Positions 53,018 through 61,692 of a DNA stretch of 64,000 bases are shown here, in pieces. The notes beneath the pieces were generated by a model that worked only from the letters and a program-made list of their open reading frames with translations, made no database searches and was not told the DNA's origin. Position numbers and translations under genes: made by a program. This DNA comes from an uncultured Pseudobutyrivibrio sp. (lineage in GTDB: Bacteria; Bacillota; Clostridia; Lachnospirales; Lachnospiraceae): contig URCQ01000003.1 in the NCBI GenBank assembly GCA_900546435.1, forward strand, positions 62,001 to 126,000. Direction: 5' to 3'. Within the stretch, counting starts at the first letter, position 1. Each line of letters starts with the position of its first letter.

Positions 53018-54007
53018 ATGAAAGATATATTGAAGAAAAGTGACAAAATGTTTTTACTTGCTTTGGCAGGATTCGGCTTTTTATGTGTGATGCGATATTA
53101 TAATGGAAATATGATGCAGCACTTGTGGGCACTATCCATTCTGGGAAACCGACGTATCATACAGGGGACGACAGCAGTATTTTTCCTGATTTTGATTGGA
53201 GTGGCAGGGCAGGCGCTGCGCAAGGTCAGTAAAGAAAATAGAAGCGGAATCTATTATATGGCAACGCTGCTTGCCGTATTTCTGATGCCTATGTTTATCT
53301 GCGACAGTTATATGGGATCACCAGATTTATACGCGTGGATCATCATACTCTTATGTATTGTGGCACTTTTTGACGGAAGATGTGATGGTATTGTCCTGCC
53401 AGGTATCCTGCTTGCTGCATATATCTGTCCGATGATCGTATTTTCCGGTGGCGCCATATTGTTTATAGCAATGTTGGCAAAGGGCTTGCGTGAGGACAAC
53501 AAGAGAAATGTCGTGCAGGCGGCTGGTATGGTTGTTATGGCTCTGGTGGCATTTGTTCTGGCGAAGGGGACATATGGCTTTGCAGCAGATGTGCAGGGGC
53601 GCATTTCCGGAAAACGTTTTCTGGTTATTGTTCTTTTATTCCTGCCATATATTTATGCCATCCTCAAATTTTTTGTTTCTTTGATAAAAGAACAGACGGA
53701 TGGGAAAAGCAGACTAGCATATTTTTTATGTGGACTGGGTGCGACTCCGGGTTTCTTACTGTGGGCTTATCTGGGAGATTATTGCAGGGCAGTTATTTAT
53801 GCTTTTGCATATTATCTCTTGCTACTTTTGATCTTATATTGTCAGGATGTGGATTTTCAGACATCCTGGAATACATTTCGTCTATGGATCAAAGAAAAGG
53901 TAGTATTAGAACCGGTCGTTGTCATCTATCCGTTGATCATCCTGACATTTTGGATGATATCAAACGATTTCATTGATGCAGAGTCGATCATAGAATTTAC
54001 GAGGTAA
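53018..54007 (+). CDS. Polytopic membrane protein, shortened degenerate copy 6 of the family
   Basis: 329 residues, about 80 shorter than the other copies. Alignment by eye holds at the start (FLCVMRYYNGNMMQHLWAL in place of the YNTT/SYKYG block), at a DLYAW segment equal to RLDVY, and near the C-terminus (LWAYLGDYCRAVIYAFAYY in place of LLKVDFGRW...YY). The His-Gln-Gly, WFEFFSH and HEILGID motifs are missing. The frame is open with no stop, so it is a diverged gene and not a fresh pseudogene. ATG 53018 follows ATGAGGTGAT; a GTG nine bases upstream is less likely. Confidence 0.7.
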   Translation: MKDILKKSDKMFLLALAGFGFLCVMRYYNGNMMQHLWALSILGNRRIIQGTTAVFFLILIGVAGQALRKVSKENRSGIYYMATLLAVFLMPMFICDSYMGSPDLYAWIIILLCIVALFDGRCDGIVLPGILLAAYICPMIVFSGGAILFIAMLAKGLREDNKRNVVQAAGMVVMALVAFVLAKGTYGFAADVQGRISGKRFLVIVLLFLPYIYAILKFFVSLIKEQTDGKSRLAYFLCGLGATPGFLLWAYLGDYCRAVIYAFAYYLLLLLILYCQDVDFQTSWNTFRLWIKEKVVLEPVVVIYPLIILTFWMISNDFIDAESIIEFTR

Positions 54008-54012
54008 AGAAA

Positions 54013-55329
54013 TTGAAAGAGTGGATCAAAGATTATATCAGATTAATAGGACTTGTGATAGGGTGCGCCATTGTAGCAATACTCTTGTTGACGCTTGCGT
54101 ATATGATACCGCGTGATCTTTTTGTGAAGCACATAGAAGAATCAGAAAGCCTTTTATATGCTCTATGCGATGATCACAATATTAATGCCAATTTAGATGG
54201 GTATGTATATGATACCAAGACTAATATCATTACCCTAGAAGAGGTGATTGCACCGAGAGAGCACACGGCTTTCCAAGATGCCTTGCTGGCACCGAGTTCC
54301 AATTATACACGAGATTTCTTTGGGGACTGGGTCAATACCCTGCAAAATGATGCTCATGCGAAATCCTATAGTGAGGATAATAAATTGACCTATCCACGTT
54401 ATTGGCACGGTTTTGTACTGTTCTTGAAACCCATGTTTATTTTCTTTAACCTGGGTGAGATTTATCAGATCAATACTTTAATCATATGTGCCTTGTGTTT
54501 TGTCACTCTGCTGTTGATCTATAAAAAAGAAAAGGCATATGTAGGACCGTTTCTTATCCTGTTGGCACTTTTTAATCCGCCGTATATTGCAAGATCATTC
54601 CAACTTTCAAGCGTTTTTTATGCAATGATCATTACGAGTTTATTGGTACTTCGTTGGGATGATCGGGAGAAAAGAGAACATCTTTTCCTTTATGCTTTTG
54701 TGATCGATGGTATTATTCTGGCGTTTTTGGACTTCTTGACCTATCCGCCGGTGGCATTTGTTGTTCCGCTTTGTTTTGTTCTGGTATTTTCACAGCAGGC
54801 TCTGTTACATAATCTGCTGGCGAGCATTCGCTATGGCATAGCTTTTTTACTGGGATATGCCGGAATGTGGGTAAGCAAATGGATTCTGGCATCTTTGTTT
54901 ACGGATGAGAACGTGGTTGCTGAGGGCATTGAAAGTGTCCTGCACCGTACGGGTCAAGGAGATGCAACAGGAGCAGACAGCGCATTTAACGTGGAGATCA
55001 GTCCTGTATCAGCTATGCGTGAAAATCTGCGTGCCTTTGGCACAAGACCGGTCAAGATCATGGCCTTACTGCTCCTATGTGCTGCGGTTGTCTTGGTCGT
55101 TTATATGATCCGGCATAAGGTTGGCTTTACGAAGCGGGCATTGGGGATGTTTGTGATCTTTGTATTGCTAACAATCGTTCCAATTGCATGGATTGTAGTT
55201 TTATATAATCATTGTTCCTTACATCCGCATCTGGAATGGAGAGAATGGCTGGTGGCTGTTTTTGCACCATTGATGTGGCTGGCATGGTTCTGGGTAGATA
55301 GAAGAAAGAAAGCAGTGGAGTGCAGATAA
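54013..55329 (+). CDS. Polytopic membrane protein, two-copy paralogous family, copy A
   Basis: 438 residues, TTG start with GAGG eight bases upstream. One N-terminal helix (about 11-32), an outer domain (about 35-125) and then about nine helices. Blocks shared with the next gene include YWHGFVLFLKPM, SFQLSSVFYAM, AFLDFLTYPPVAF, GYAGMWVSKW, HRTGQGD and NHCSLHPHLEWREW. The conserved His, Asp and Arg residues in the late loops suggest a membrane enzyme. I do not recognise the family. It lies 6 bases after copy 6 and directly before its own paralogue, all in one operon. A role in glycan assembly is inferred from position. Confidence 0.72.
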   Translation: MKEWIKDYIRLIGLVIGCAIVAILLLTLAYMIPRDLFVKHIEESESLLYALCDDHNINANLDGYVYDTKTNIITLEEVIAPREHTAFQDALLAPSSNYTRDFFGDWVNTLQNDAHAKSYSEDNKLTYPRYWHGFVLFLKPMFIFFNLGEIYQINTLIICALCFVTLLLIYKKEKAYVGPFLILLALFNPPYIARSFQLSSVFYAMIITSLLVLRWDDREKREHLFLYAFVIDGIILAFLDFLTYPPVAFVVPLCFVLVFSQQALLHNLLASIRYGIAFLLGYAGMWVSKWILASLFTDENVVAEGIESVLHRTGQGDATGADSAFNVEISPVSAMRENLRAFGTRPVKIMALLLLCAAVVLVVYMIRHKVGFTKRALGMFVIFVLLTIVPIAWIVVLYNHCSLHPHLEWREWLVAVFAPLMWLAWFWVDRRKKAVECR

Positions 55330-55330
55330 G

Positions 55331-56623
55331 ATGAAAGTGAAACAAAACATCCAAGTATTGATCAAAATGATAGGGATTGTAACTATTAGCAGTATAGTAT
55401 TGGTGGGGATTTTATGCTTTGTCTATAAATTGCCAAGGAATCGCATGGTAGAGCATGTTGTTGAATCAGAAAATACGATTCGTCTGCAAAATGATGATTA
55501 TAACATGCAAATTTCTAACTATTTTGATACTTATGATACGGATACCAACATTATCATGTTGTTGGAGACTATCGCACCAAACATAAATGGCACATTGCAG
55601 GATGCCTTGTTGTGCCCATCAGGCGACTATTTTCAAAACCAGTGGGGAGATTGGGCGGATACTCTGATGAACTATGCAAATGATACGCAAGGAGATCTGT
55701 CCTATGTCAATTATGCAAGGTATTGGCATGGCTATCTGATATTTTTAAAACCACTTCTTATGTTTATGGGTGTGCAGGATATCTATTATCTGCATGCCAT
55801 GCTCATGGTCTTTTTGACAGGATGGATCTTCTGCCTGCTCTATAAGAGATTGGGAAAATATTGTATTGCGTATGCGGTATCCATCATTGCCATGAATCCG
55901 GTTGCGATTGCGCAGTCCTTTCAGTTGTCTACCATCTACTATGCCATGCAGTTGACCCTGCTCTTACTTTTGTATTGCAAAAAGGAAAAACAGATCCCAT
56001 ACATATTCCTGATTGATGGTATGTTGGTGGCATTCTTTGACTTCTTGACTTATCCACTGGTTGCTTTTGCCATTCCGGTTCTGACTTACTATCTATTATA
56101 TCGCGAGGACGGATTTTTACAGAATGCAAAGAAGATCGTTGGTAAGGGGACTTCCTTTTTGATCGGTTATGCCGGATTGTGGTTTATGAAGTGGACCTGG
56201 GCAACCGCCTTTACCCATGAGAATATTTTAAAAGACGGCTGGATCAATGTACTTAGAAGGACAGGAACCGGCGACAACTTTGGAGACAATCAGTATGAAA
56301 TGGCGATTGGTCCAATGGCGGCACTCCGCATCAACTTTCATGCTTTTGTCGGATGGACAACAGTCCTGCTTGGAGTGATCTTCCTAGTCGGTGTGATTGT
56401 GTATATGCTGTATAAAAAGCAAAAACCGATTTTTCAAAAGACAACAGTCCTTATTTCATTTCTCGTAGCATGTTCGCCAATCCTCTGGTATGTGGTTGTC
56501 AATAATCATGCATCATTGCATCCACATTTGGAGTGGAGAGAATGGGTAGTCAGCGTGTTTGCCGCATGTGTTTTGGTTTTGAGTTTACTAAGGGAGAAAA
56601 CAGATGAAAGAATATCGGTTTGA
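55331..56623 (+). CDS. Polytopic membrane protein, two-copy paralogous family, copy B
   Basis: 430 residues, paralogue of the gene just upstream and collinear with it over the whole length: YWHGYLIFLKPL, SFQLSTIYYAM, AFFDFLTYPLVAF, GYAGLWFMKW, RRTGTGD and NHASLHPHLEWREW. It starts 2 bases after copy A with TGGAGTG. The outer domain near the N-terminus (about 35-120) differs most between the two, which may set acceptor choice. It overlaps the MaoC gene by 20 bases. Function unknown. Confidence 0.72.
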   Translation: MKVKQNIQVLIKMIGIVTISSIVLVGILCFVYKLPRNRMVEHVVESENTIRLQNDDYNMQISNYFDTYDTDTNIIMLLETIAPNINGTLQDALLCPSGDYFQNQWGDWADTLMNYANDTQGDLSYVNYARYWHGYLIFLKPLLMFMGVQDIYYLHAMLMVFLTGWIFCLLYKRLGKYCIAYAVSIIAMNPVAIAQSFQLSTIYYAMQLTLLLLLYCKKEKQIPYIFLIDGMLVAFFDFLTYPLVAFAIPVLTYYLLYREDGFLQNAKKIVGKGTSFLIGYAGLWFMKWTWATAFTHENILKDGWINVLRRTGTGDNFGDNQYEMAIGPMAALRINFHAFVGWTTVLLGVIFLVGVIVYMLYKKQKPIFQKTTVLISFLVACSPILWYVVVNNHASLHPHLEWREWVVSVFAACVLVLSLLREKTDERISV

Positions 56624-57020
56624 AGAAATAAGTCTGGGACTGAGTGAATCTTTTGAAGTTGAGATCACCCGAGAAATGATGGATAAGTTTCAGGATATAT
56701 CCGGTGATGTCAATCCGTTGCATAACGATACAGAATTTGCCAAAGTCAGAGGATATGAAGACCGCGTAGTTTATGGTATGTTGATTGCATCGCAGATATC
56801 TACGCTGGGAGGTGTCTATCTGCCGGGAAAATATTGCCTGATCCATGGTGTGGAGATTGATTTTGCACGTCCGGTTTATATAGGAGATAAGCTGACCATT
56901 AGTGGTACGGTGAAGGAAATACACGAATCTGTCAGGCGCTTGACAATTAAGTTTGTGATAAAGAATCAAACAGGTAAGATTGTTTCAAAAGGCATTTTGA
57001 AAGCGGGGTGTATGGAGTAA
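56604..57020 (+). CDS. MaoC-like (R)-hydroxyacyl dehydratase/enoyl hydratase
   Basis: 138-residue hot-dog-fold enzyme. Asp35 and His40 in SGDVNPLHND are the catalytic pair of (R)-specific enoyl-CoA/ACP hydratases. It would add or remove water on a short acyl thioester. Its stop codon overlaps the SDR start (TAATG), and an acyl carrier protein gene follows, so the substrate is probably an acyl-ACP. This is the first gene of the acyl-modification module. AGGGAGA lies before the ATG inside the preceding gene. Confidence 0.88.
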   Translation: MKEYRFEEISLGLSESFEVEITREMMDKFQDISGDVNPLHNDTEFAKVRGYEDRVVYGMLIASQISTLGGVYLPGKYCLIHGVEIDFARPVYIGDKLTISGTVKEIHESVRRLTIKFVIKNQTGKIVSKGILKAGCME

Positions 57021-57757
57021 TGAGCAGAGAGAAAAAGGTCTTATTTGTCACGGGGGCATCATCCGATGTCGGACAGGCATTGATCCTGCAAATAGCAGAT
57101 CAGTATGACACGATCGTGGCACATTATTGTCATAGCCACGAAGATATTGATGGTCTTGCGAAAAAGTTCCCGGGCAAGATCCAAAAGGTCAAAGCAGATC
57201 TGGCCGATTCCAAAGAAGTACAGACGATGATCGATGGGATGATAAAAGAGAAGTGGTTGCCGGATCATATCGTGCATCTAGCAGCGCCAAAGACTATGAA
57301 CGAGCGTTTTCACAAGATGGACCTAGCTAGCTTAGATCAGACATTTGAAGTTTCGGTTAGATCTATTTTTCATATACTACAGAGTTTTATGCCACATATG
57401 AGCAAACAAAAGTATGGAAGGGTTGTATTGATGCTGACATCTTATTGTCTGGGCGTGCCGCCCAAGTATCAGAGCGCTTATGTGACATCCAAGTATGCCT
57501 TGCTGGGACTGATGAAAGCCCTGGCGACAGAATATGATAGCAAGGGTATCACGGTCAATGGAATTTCTCCGGAGATGATCGATACCAAATTCCTCAGTGA
57601 TCTTCCAGACTTGATTGTGGAGGAAAATGCAGCCAAAAGCCCATTGAAACGCAACCTGCAAGTGGATGATGTGGTTCCGATGATAACCTATCTGTTATCA
57701 GATCAGGCGGAAGCGATCACAGGACAAAATATTGCCATTACTGGTGGCATGAGATAA
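57020..57757 (+). CDS. SDR-family oxidoreductase, FabG-like
   Basis: 245 residues of the classical SDR type. The cofactor loop is TGASSDVG (11-18), and the catalytic set is Ser141, Tyr154 and Lys158 (SAYVTSKYALLG). The end GQNIAITGGMR is typical for FabG-like 3-oxoacyl reductases. With the MaoC-like protein upstream and the ACP downstream it likely reduces a 3-oxoacyl-ACP to a 3-hydroxyacyl-ACP. A sugar substrate is less likely in this context. ATG 57020 overlaps the previous stop; an upstream in-frame GTG also exists. Confidence 0.88.
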   Translation: MSREKKVLFVTGASSDVGQALILQIADQYDTIVAHYCHSHEDIDGLAKKFPGKIQKVKADLADSKEVQTMIDGMIKEKWLPDHIVHLAAPKTMNERFHKMDLASLDQTFEVSVRSIFHILQSFMPHMSKQKYGRVVLMLTSYCLGVPPKYQSAYVTSKYALLGLMKALATEYDSKGITVNGISPEMIDTKFLSDLPDLIVEENAAKSPLKRNLQVDDVVPMITYLLSDQAEAITGQNIAITGGMR

Positions 57758-57776
57758 AGAAAAGGAGAATAGACAA

Positions 57777-58022
57777 ATGAGTAGAGAAGAAGTTTTTGAG
57801 AGATTACATGAGATTTTTTGGGATGTTTTTGATGATGAAGATATCCAACTGACGGATGCGACCACATCGGATGATATTGAGGATTGGGATTCCCTGGAAC
57901 ACATCAATCTGGTGGTTGAGATTGAAAACCAGTTTGGCATGAAATTTACCATGGGTGAAGTGCATGAAATGAAAAACGTAGGCGAGATGGTGGACATTAT
58001 CATCGAGAGAGCGACGAAGTAG
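57777..58022 (+). CDS. Acyl carrier protein
   Basis: 81 residues, acidic four-helix protein. Ser39 in DWDSLEHINLV is the phosphopantetheine site. It sits between the SDR and MBOAT genes, so it is a dedicated carrier that hands an acyl group to a membrane transferase, like DltC with DltB. GAAAAGGAGAATAG precedes the ATG. It differs from the usual housekeeping AcpP motif (DSLD), which supports a special role. Confidence 0.92.
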   Translation: MSREEVFERLHEIFWDVFDDEDIQLTDATTSDDIEDWDSLEHINLVVEIENQFGMKFTMGEVHEMKNVGEMVDIIIERATK

Positions 58023-58034
58023 GCGGGAAAGATC

Positions 58035-59555
58035 ATGGCAATCACGTCACTTAAATTTTTTGCTTTTTTGGCAGGCATATATTTGCTGTACTGTTTTGTG
58101 CCGCGAAAAAAACGCTGGTTGGTTTTACTTGGGGCGAGTCTATTCTTTTATGTGGTCTGTGGGTCTTTTCGCCTGTTTATCGTCACACTTTTACAGATCC
58201 TGGTAGCATATGGTGTAGCGATCTGGACGGATAAGCAACGGCAGGAGAACGTTTCCGCAAAAATCAATACGGCAGGGCTCCTTACCTGTCTGGCAGTGCT
58301 TTTTCAGATAGGCGCCTTGCTTTATTACAAAGAGATGAACTTCTTTGTAACCAATGGCAATATCCTGCTTCATCTGCTGGGAAAGGAAAGTAGTTTATCC
58401 TTTTGGCAGATAGTGGCACCACTGGGGATTTCTTATTACACCTTAAGTTATATCGCGTATATTTTGGATGTCTATTGGGGTGTTGTCAGACCGCAGAGGA
58501 ATTTTTTGAAGTTTTGCCTTTTCGGCATTTATTTTCCTATTATGGTTTCTGGTCCGATCACTCGCTATCAAGAGATGGAACGGAATTTGTATGCAGGAAA
58601 CAGAGCAGATTATCAGGGCTTTTGTTTTGGGTTACAGCGTATCCTGTGGGGGCTTTTCAAGAAACTGGTGATTGCAGATCGCATGGCACCGATCATACAG
58701 GCAATCTGGTCGGGTGAGTTTTATGGCGTCTGTGTACTGGTCGGGGTACTTGGCTATGCATGGCAGTTATACATGGATTTTTCCGGCTGTATGGATGTTG
58801 TGTTGGGCGCTTCGGAATTATTTGGCATACGGCTTCCGGAGAATTTTAACACTCCCTTATATGCGACTTCACTATCCGAATATTGGAGAAGATGGCATAT
58901 TACCTTGGGAGCCTGGGTAAAAGATTATGTCATGTATCCTATCCTGAAGACAAAAAGCTTACAAACATTATCCAAGAAGTGGAAAAAGAAATACGGTAAG
59001 AAAATAGGAAAGAAAATGACGACATGGATTGGTCTGTTTTTTACCTGGTTGGTTGTAGGTCTTTGGCACGGCGGTGCATGGACCTTTGTTTTTGGATCTG
59101 GTCTGTTTTTCTTTCTTATGATTGTTGGTGGGCAGATTTTAGAGCCGCTTGGTAAATGGTGTATAGAGAAGATGCATATCCAGACACAGAGCTTTGGATG
59201 GAAGCTCTGGCAGCGGATCCGTACCTTTGTATTATTTTCTGCCAGCATATCGTTCAGTTGGTCTGCCAGTATGAAAGATGGTTTTCGTATGTGGGCAAGA
59301 TGTTTTAAACCGACAAACCTTTCATCCCTTTTGCCGTTGGCACCGTGTGCAGATTGGATCCTTCTTTTTATCGGATCTGTCATTGTATGGTGGATCTCCT
59401 ATGGTAAGCAAAAAGAGGATGTTCGGACATATGTGGCAAAGAAGGCATTACTCATCCGCTGGATGTTTTATCTTGCGTTGTTATTTGCCGTCTTGATTTG
59501 TGGTGTTTACGGTCCGGGTTATGATGCATCATCCTTTATATATGGACAGTTCTAG
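58035..59555 (+). CDS. MBOAT-family membrane O-acyltransferase (DltB/AlgI-like)
   Basis: 506 residues, about eleven membrane helices. The catalytic His345 is in VGLWHGGAWTFVFGS. SLSEYWRRWHITLGAWVKDYVMYP and FSGCMDVVLGASELFGIRLPENFNTP are typical of the DltB/AlgI/PatA branch. It should move an acyl group from the ACP encoded just upstream through the membrane to a surface polysaccharide, together with the SGNH protein encoded next. The start is 13 bases after the ACP stop. Confidence 0.93.
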   Translation: MAITSLKFFAFLAGIYLLYCFVPRKKRWLVLLGASLFFYVVCGSFRLFIVTLLQILVAYGVAIWTDKQRQENVSAKINTAGLLTCLAVLFQIGALLYYKEMNFFVTNGNILLHLLGKESSLSFWQIVAPLGISYYTLSYIAYILDVYWGVVRPQRNFLKFCLFGIYFPIMVSGPITRYQEMERNLYAGNRADYQGFCFGLQRILWGLFKKLVIADRMAPIIQAIWSGEFYGVCVLVGVLGYAWQLYMDFSGCMDVVLGASELFGIRLPENFNTPLYATSLSEYWRRWHITLGAWVKDYVMYPILKTKSLQTLSKKWKKKYGKKIGKKMTTWIGLFFTWLVVGLWHGGAWTFVFGSGLFFFLMIVGGQILEPLGKWCIEKMHIQTQSFGWKLWQRIRTFVLFSASISFSWSASMKDGFRMWARCFKPTNLSSLLPLAPCADWILLFIGSVIVWWISYGKQKEDVRTYVAKKALLIRWMFYLALLFAVLICGVYGPGYDASSFIYGQF

Positions 59556-59564
59556 GAGTATATA

Positions 59565-60623
59565 TTGAAAACGAAAAATTTACACATAACAAAAATCCTT
59601 GCATTTCTTCTGGTGGCTGCACTTCTCTTTGGGGGAGCGGCGCAGGTGTTTAGGATTTCTGATGATACACATTCCAGAGCAGAATTTGATACCTTTTACA
59701 GGTTGGATAAAAATAGCCTGGATGCCGTATGGATCGGTGCCAGTGCGGTACAGTCGTCCTTTATACCATCAGAAGCCTGCGCTCATAATGGTGTGCAGAT
59801 GTATGGGCTTGGAACGGCAAGTCAACCGGTCGCGCTGACGAAATATCTCTTACAGGAAGTGCAAAAGACACAGGATCCAAAGGTTTATCTGATCGATATC
59901 CGTATGTTGGCATATGACTATGATGTGATGGGCAATGAGATCTTCTGTGACAACTATATTCGCCGTGTCACGGATTCTATGCGATTTTCGAACAATCGGG
60001 CACATGCCATAAAAGATATGGTGGAACGATTGGAGAAAAAAACGGGCGCCAGTGTTAATGCATTTGACTATTATTTTAGTTTTACACTCTATCATAATCG
60101 TTGGAGTCAGTTGACGTCGGCTGATTTTGGCAAGGACGCGGATAGTTTTATGGGCTATTATATTTACGATGAGACAGAATCTTTTGATAAACAGGAAACA
60201 CTGGCAAGAAGAAGTGCAAAGCCACTGGAAGTATCAAGTGATAATCAGCAGTATTTAGAGGAATTGCTAGATTATCTGGATACTTTCGATGGAAATGTTC
60301 TCTTTACAAATACCCCGAATAATCTGGAAGAAGACAAATTTGCCAACTACAATTATATTAAGAACAAACTTGTGGATCGAGGCTATGAAGTGCTGGATCT
60401 GAACGATTGTGTAGATGAGATTGGCTTGGACTATGAAACGGATTTCAACGAGAATATGCATGTAAATTACCGTGGTGCATTTAAGATTACAGATTACATG
60501 GCAGACTATCTGAAAGAAAAGTACGAACTGCCAGATCATAAAAAAGCAACAGACAGCATTTATGAAAAAACGCAGGAAAGATTATTGTCTCGCATTGAAG
60601 AAATGGAAAAAAACAATGAATAA
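59565..60623 (+). CDS. DltD/AlgX-like SGNH-fold membrane-anchored protein
   Basis: 352 residues, TTG start behind TAGGAGTATATA. One N-terminal anchor helix (about 9-27), the rest outside. Ser60 in WIGASAVQSSF is the expected nucleophile of the SGNH fold, and His299 in NMHVNYRGAF is the C-terminal catalytic His region. DltD-, AlgX- and AlgJ-like proteins of this kind finish O-acylation on the outside, in partnership with MBOAT proteins. The pairing with the preceding gene is strong evidence for the role. The nature of the acyl group is not known. Confidence 0.85.
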   Translation: MKTKNLHITKILAFLLVAALLFGGAAQVFRISDDTHSRAEFDTFYRLDKNSLDAVWIGASAVQSSFIPSEACAHNGVQMYGLGTASQPVALTKYLLQEVQKTQDPKVYLIDIRMLAYDYDVMGNEIFCDNYIRRVTDSMRFSNNRAHAIKDMVERLEKKTGASVNAFDYYFSFTLYHNRWSQLTSADFGKDADSFMGYYIYDETESFDKQETLARRSAKPLEVSSDNQQYLEELLDYLDTFDGNVLFTNTPNNLEEDKFANYNYIKNKLVDRGYEVLDLNDCVDEIGLDYETDFNENMHVNYRGAFKITDYMADYLKEKYELPDHKKATDSIYEKTQERLLSRIEEMEKNNE

Positions 60624-61692
60624 TGTAATGATGGATGAAAATGGAAAATTGCAAAGGGACTATTGGAATATTTTAAAGGGGATTGGAGCCTTTTGCGTTG
60701 TACTGGGACATTGTGCCATGCCGGTGCAGAACTTTGTCTATCTGTTTCATGTGCCGCTCTTCTTTTTTATCTCGGGTTATATGTATAATGAGCAAAAATA
60801 TGGGGATGCCCCATATGACAATCTAAAAGGCCGTATGAAGTCATGGGTAAAATATGTTGCTTTGTATATCGTTTATATTTTACTCCATAATATCTTGGGG
60901 CATTTTGATATGTTGCGCATTGACGAGCCGCTTTATACAAAAGCACAGATGGTGGAACAAATGGCGTATGCTGTCATTGGAGACGGAAATGAACTCCTGG
61001 CAGGTCCGCTGTGGTTTGTTCCGGTGCTTGTGATCGGCTCTGCCTTCATGGGCTTTGTCATCTATTACAGCCGTATGCTGGGAGATCGGTTTAAAAGTAA
61101 AAAGATCAAATTCATTTTTCAGGGAATTGTCATAGGATGCAGCAGTATCGTGGGCTATCTCATGATCGCCTATGGCTGGGATCTGCCTGCACATATGCAG
61201 ATCGCATTGGCGGTACAACCATATTTCTGGGCAGGCTATCTCCTGCGAAATTATATGCCGGACTTGGAAAAGTACATAAAATACTGGGCGGGTATCATCC
61301 TGTTTCTGCTTCTTGCGATCTACAGTAGAGATCATTTGTATAGTCTGGTAGATGGCTATGTCAGCCCGATCATGTATGTCATGGCATTTCTGGGATTTTA
61401 TGTCTGTATGTGTCTGGCTAAGGGCATTTGTGTTTTGCAAAGGGGCAATTACCTGCGCAGTTTATTTGTCAAAATGGGACAGGCATCCTTCCTTTTGATG
61501 GGAACGCATTTTATGATCATTCGCGGGATTGACCGTGTATATGCAGGCTATCATCAGGATATTTCCATGATGTATGCACACTATTTAGGAAATCATAATA
61601 TACTGATTCCACTCTATTTATTATTGGGGATCGGTTTGCCGTTACTGCTACAGGCATTTTGGAACAAACGGTTGAAAGGAGCTGCCAAATGA
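60616..61692 (+). CDS. Acyltransferase-3 family membrane protein (6 of 7)
   Basis: 358 residues, about ten membrane helices. RDYWNILKGIGAFCVVLGHC contains His32, followed by PLFFFISGYMYNEQKYGD, a pattern of the fucose 4-O-acetylase-like branch. ATG 60616 overlaps the previous gene by 8 bases; a longer frame upstream lies inside that gene. The ribosome binding site is weak. It is a close paralogue of the next gene. Confidence 0.87.
   Translation: MNNVMMDENGKLQRDYWNILKGIGAFCVVLGHCAMPVQNFVYLFHVPLFFFISGYMYNEQKYGDAPYDNLKGRMKSWVKYVALYIVYILLHNILGHFDMLRIDEPLYTKAQMVEQMAYAVIGDGNELLAGPLWFVPVLVIGSAFMGFVIYYSRMLGDRFKSKKIKFIFQGIVIGCSSIVGYLMIAYGWDLPAHMQIALAVQPYFWAGYLLRNYMPDLEKYIKYWAGIILFLLLAIYSRDHLYSLVDGYVSPIMYVMAFLGFYVCMCLAKGICVLQRGNYLRSLFVKMGQASFLLMGTHFMIIRGIDRVYAGYHQDISMMYAHYLGNHNILIPLYLLLGIGLPLLLQAFWNKRLKGAAK

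Noticed and set aside
60880..61440. 186-codon open frame on the minus strand
   Set aside because: It lies wholly within an acyltransferase gene with clear family motifs, has no ribosome binding site, and its translation is rich in His, Gln and Asp with no domain pattern.
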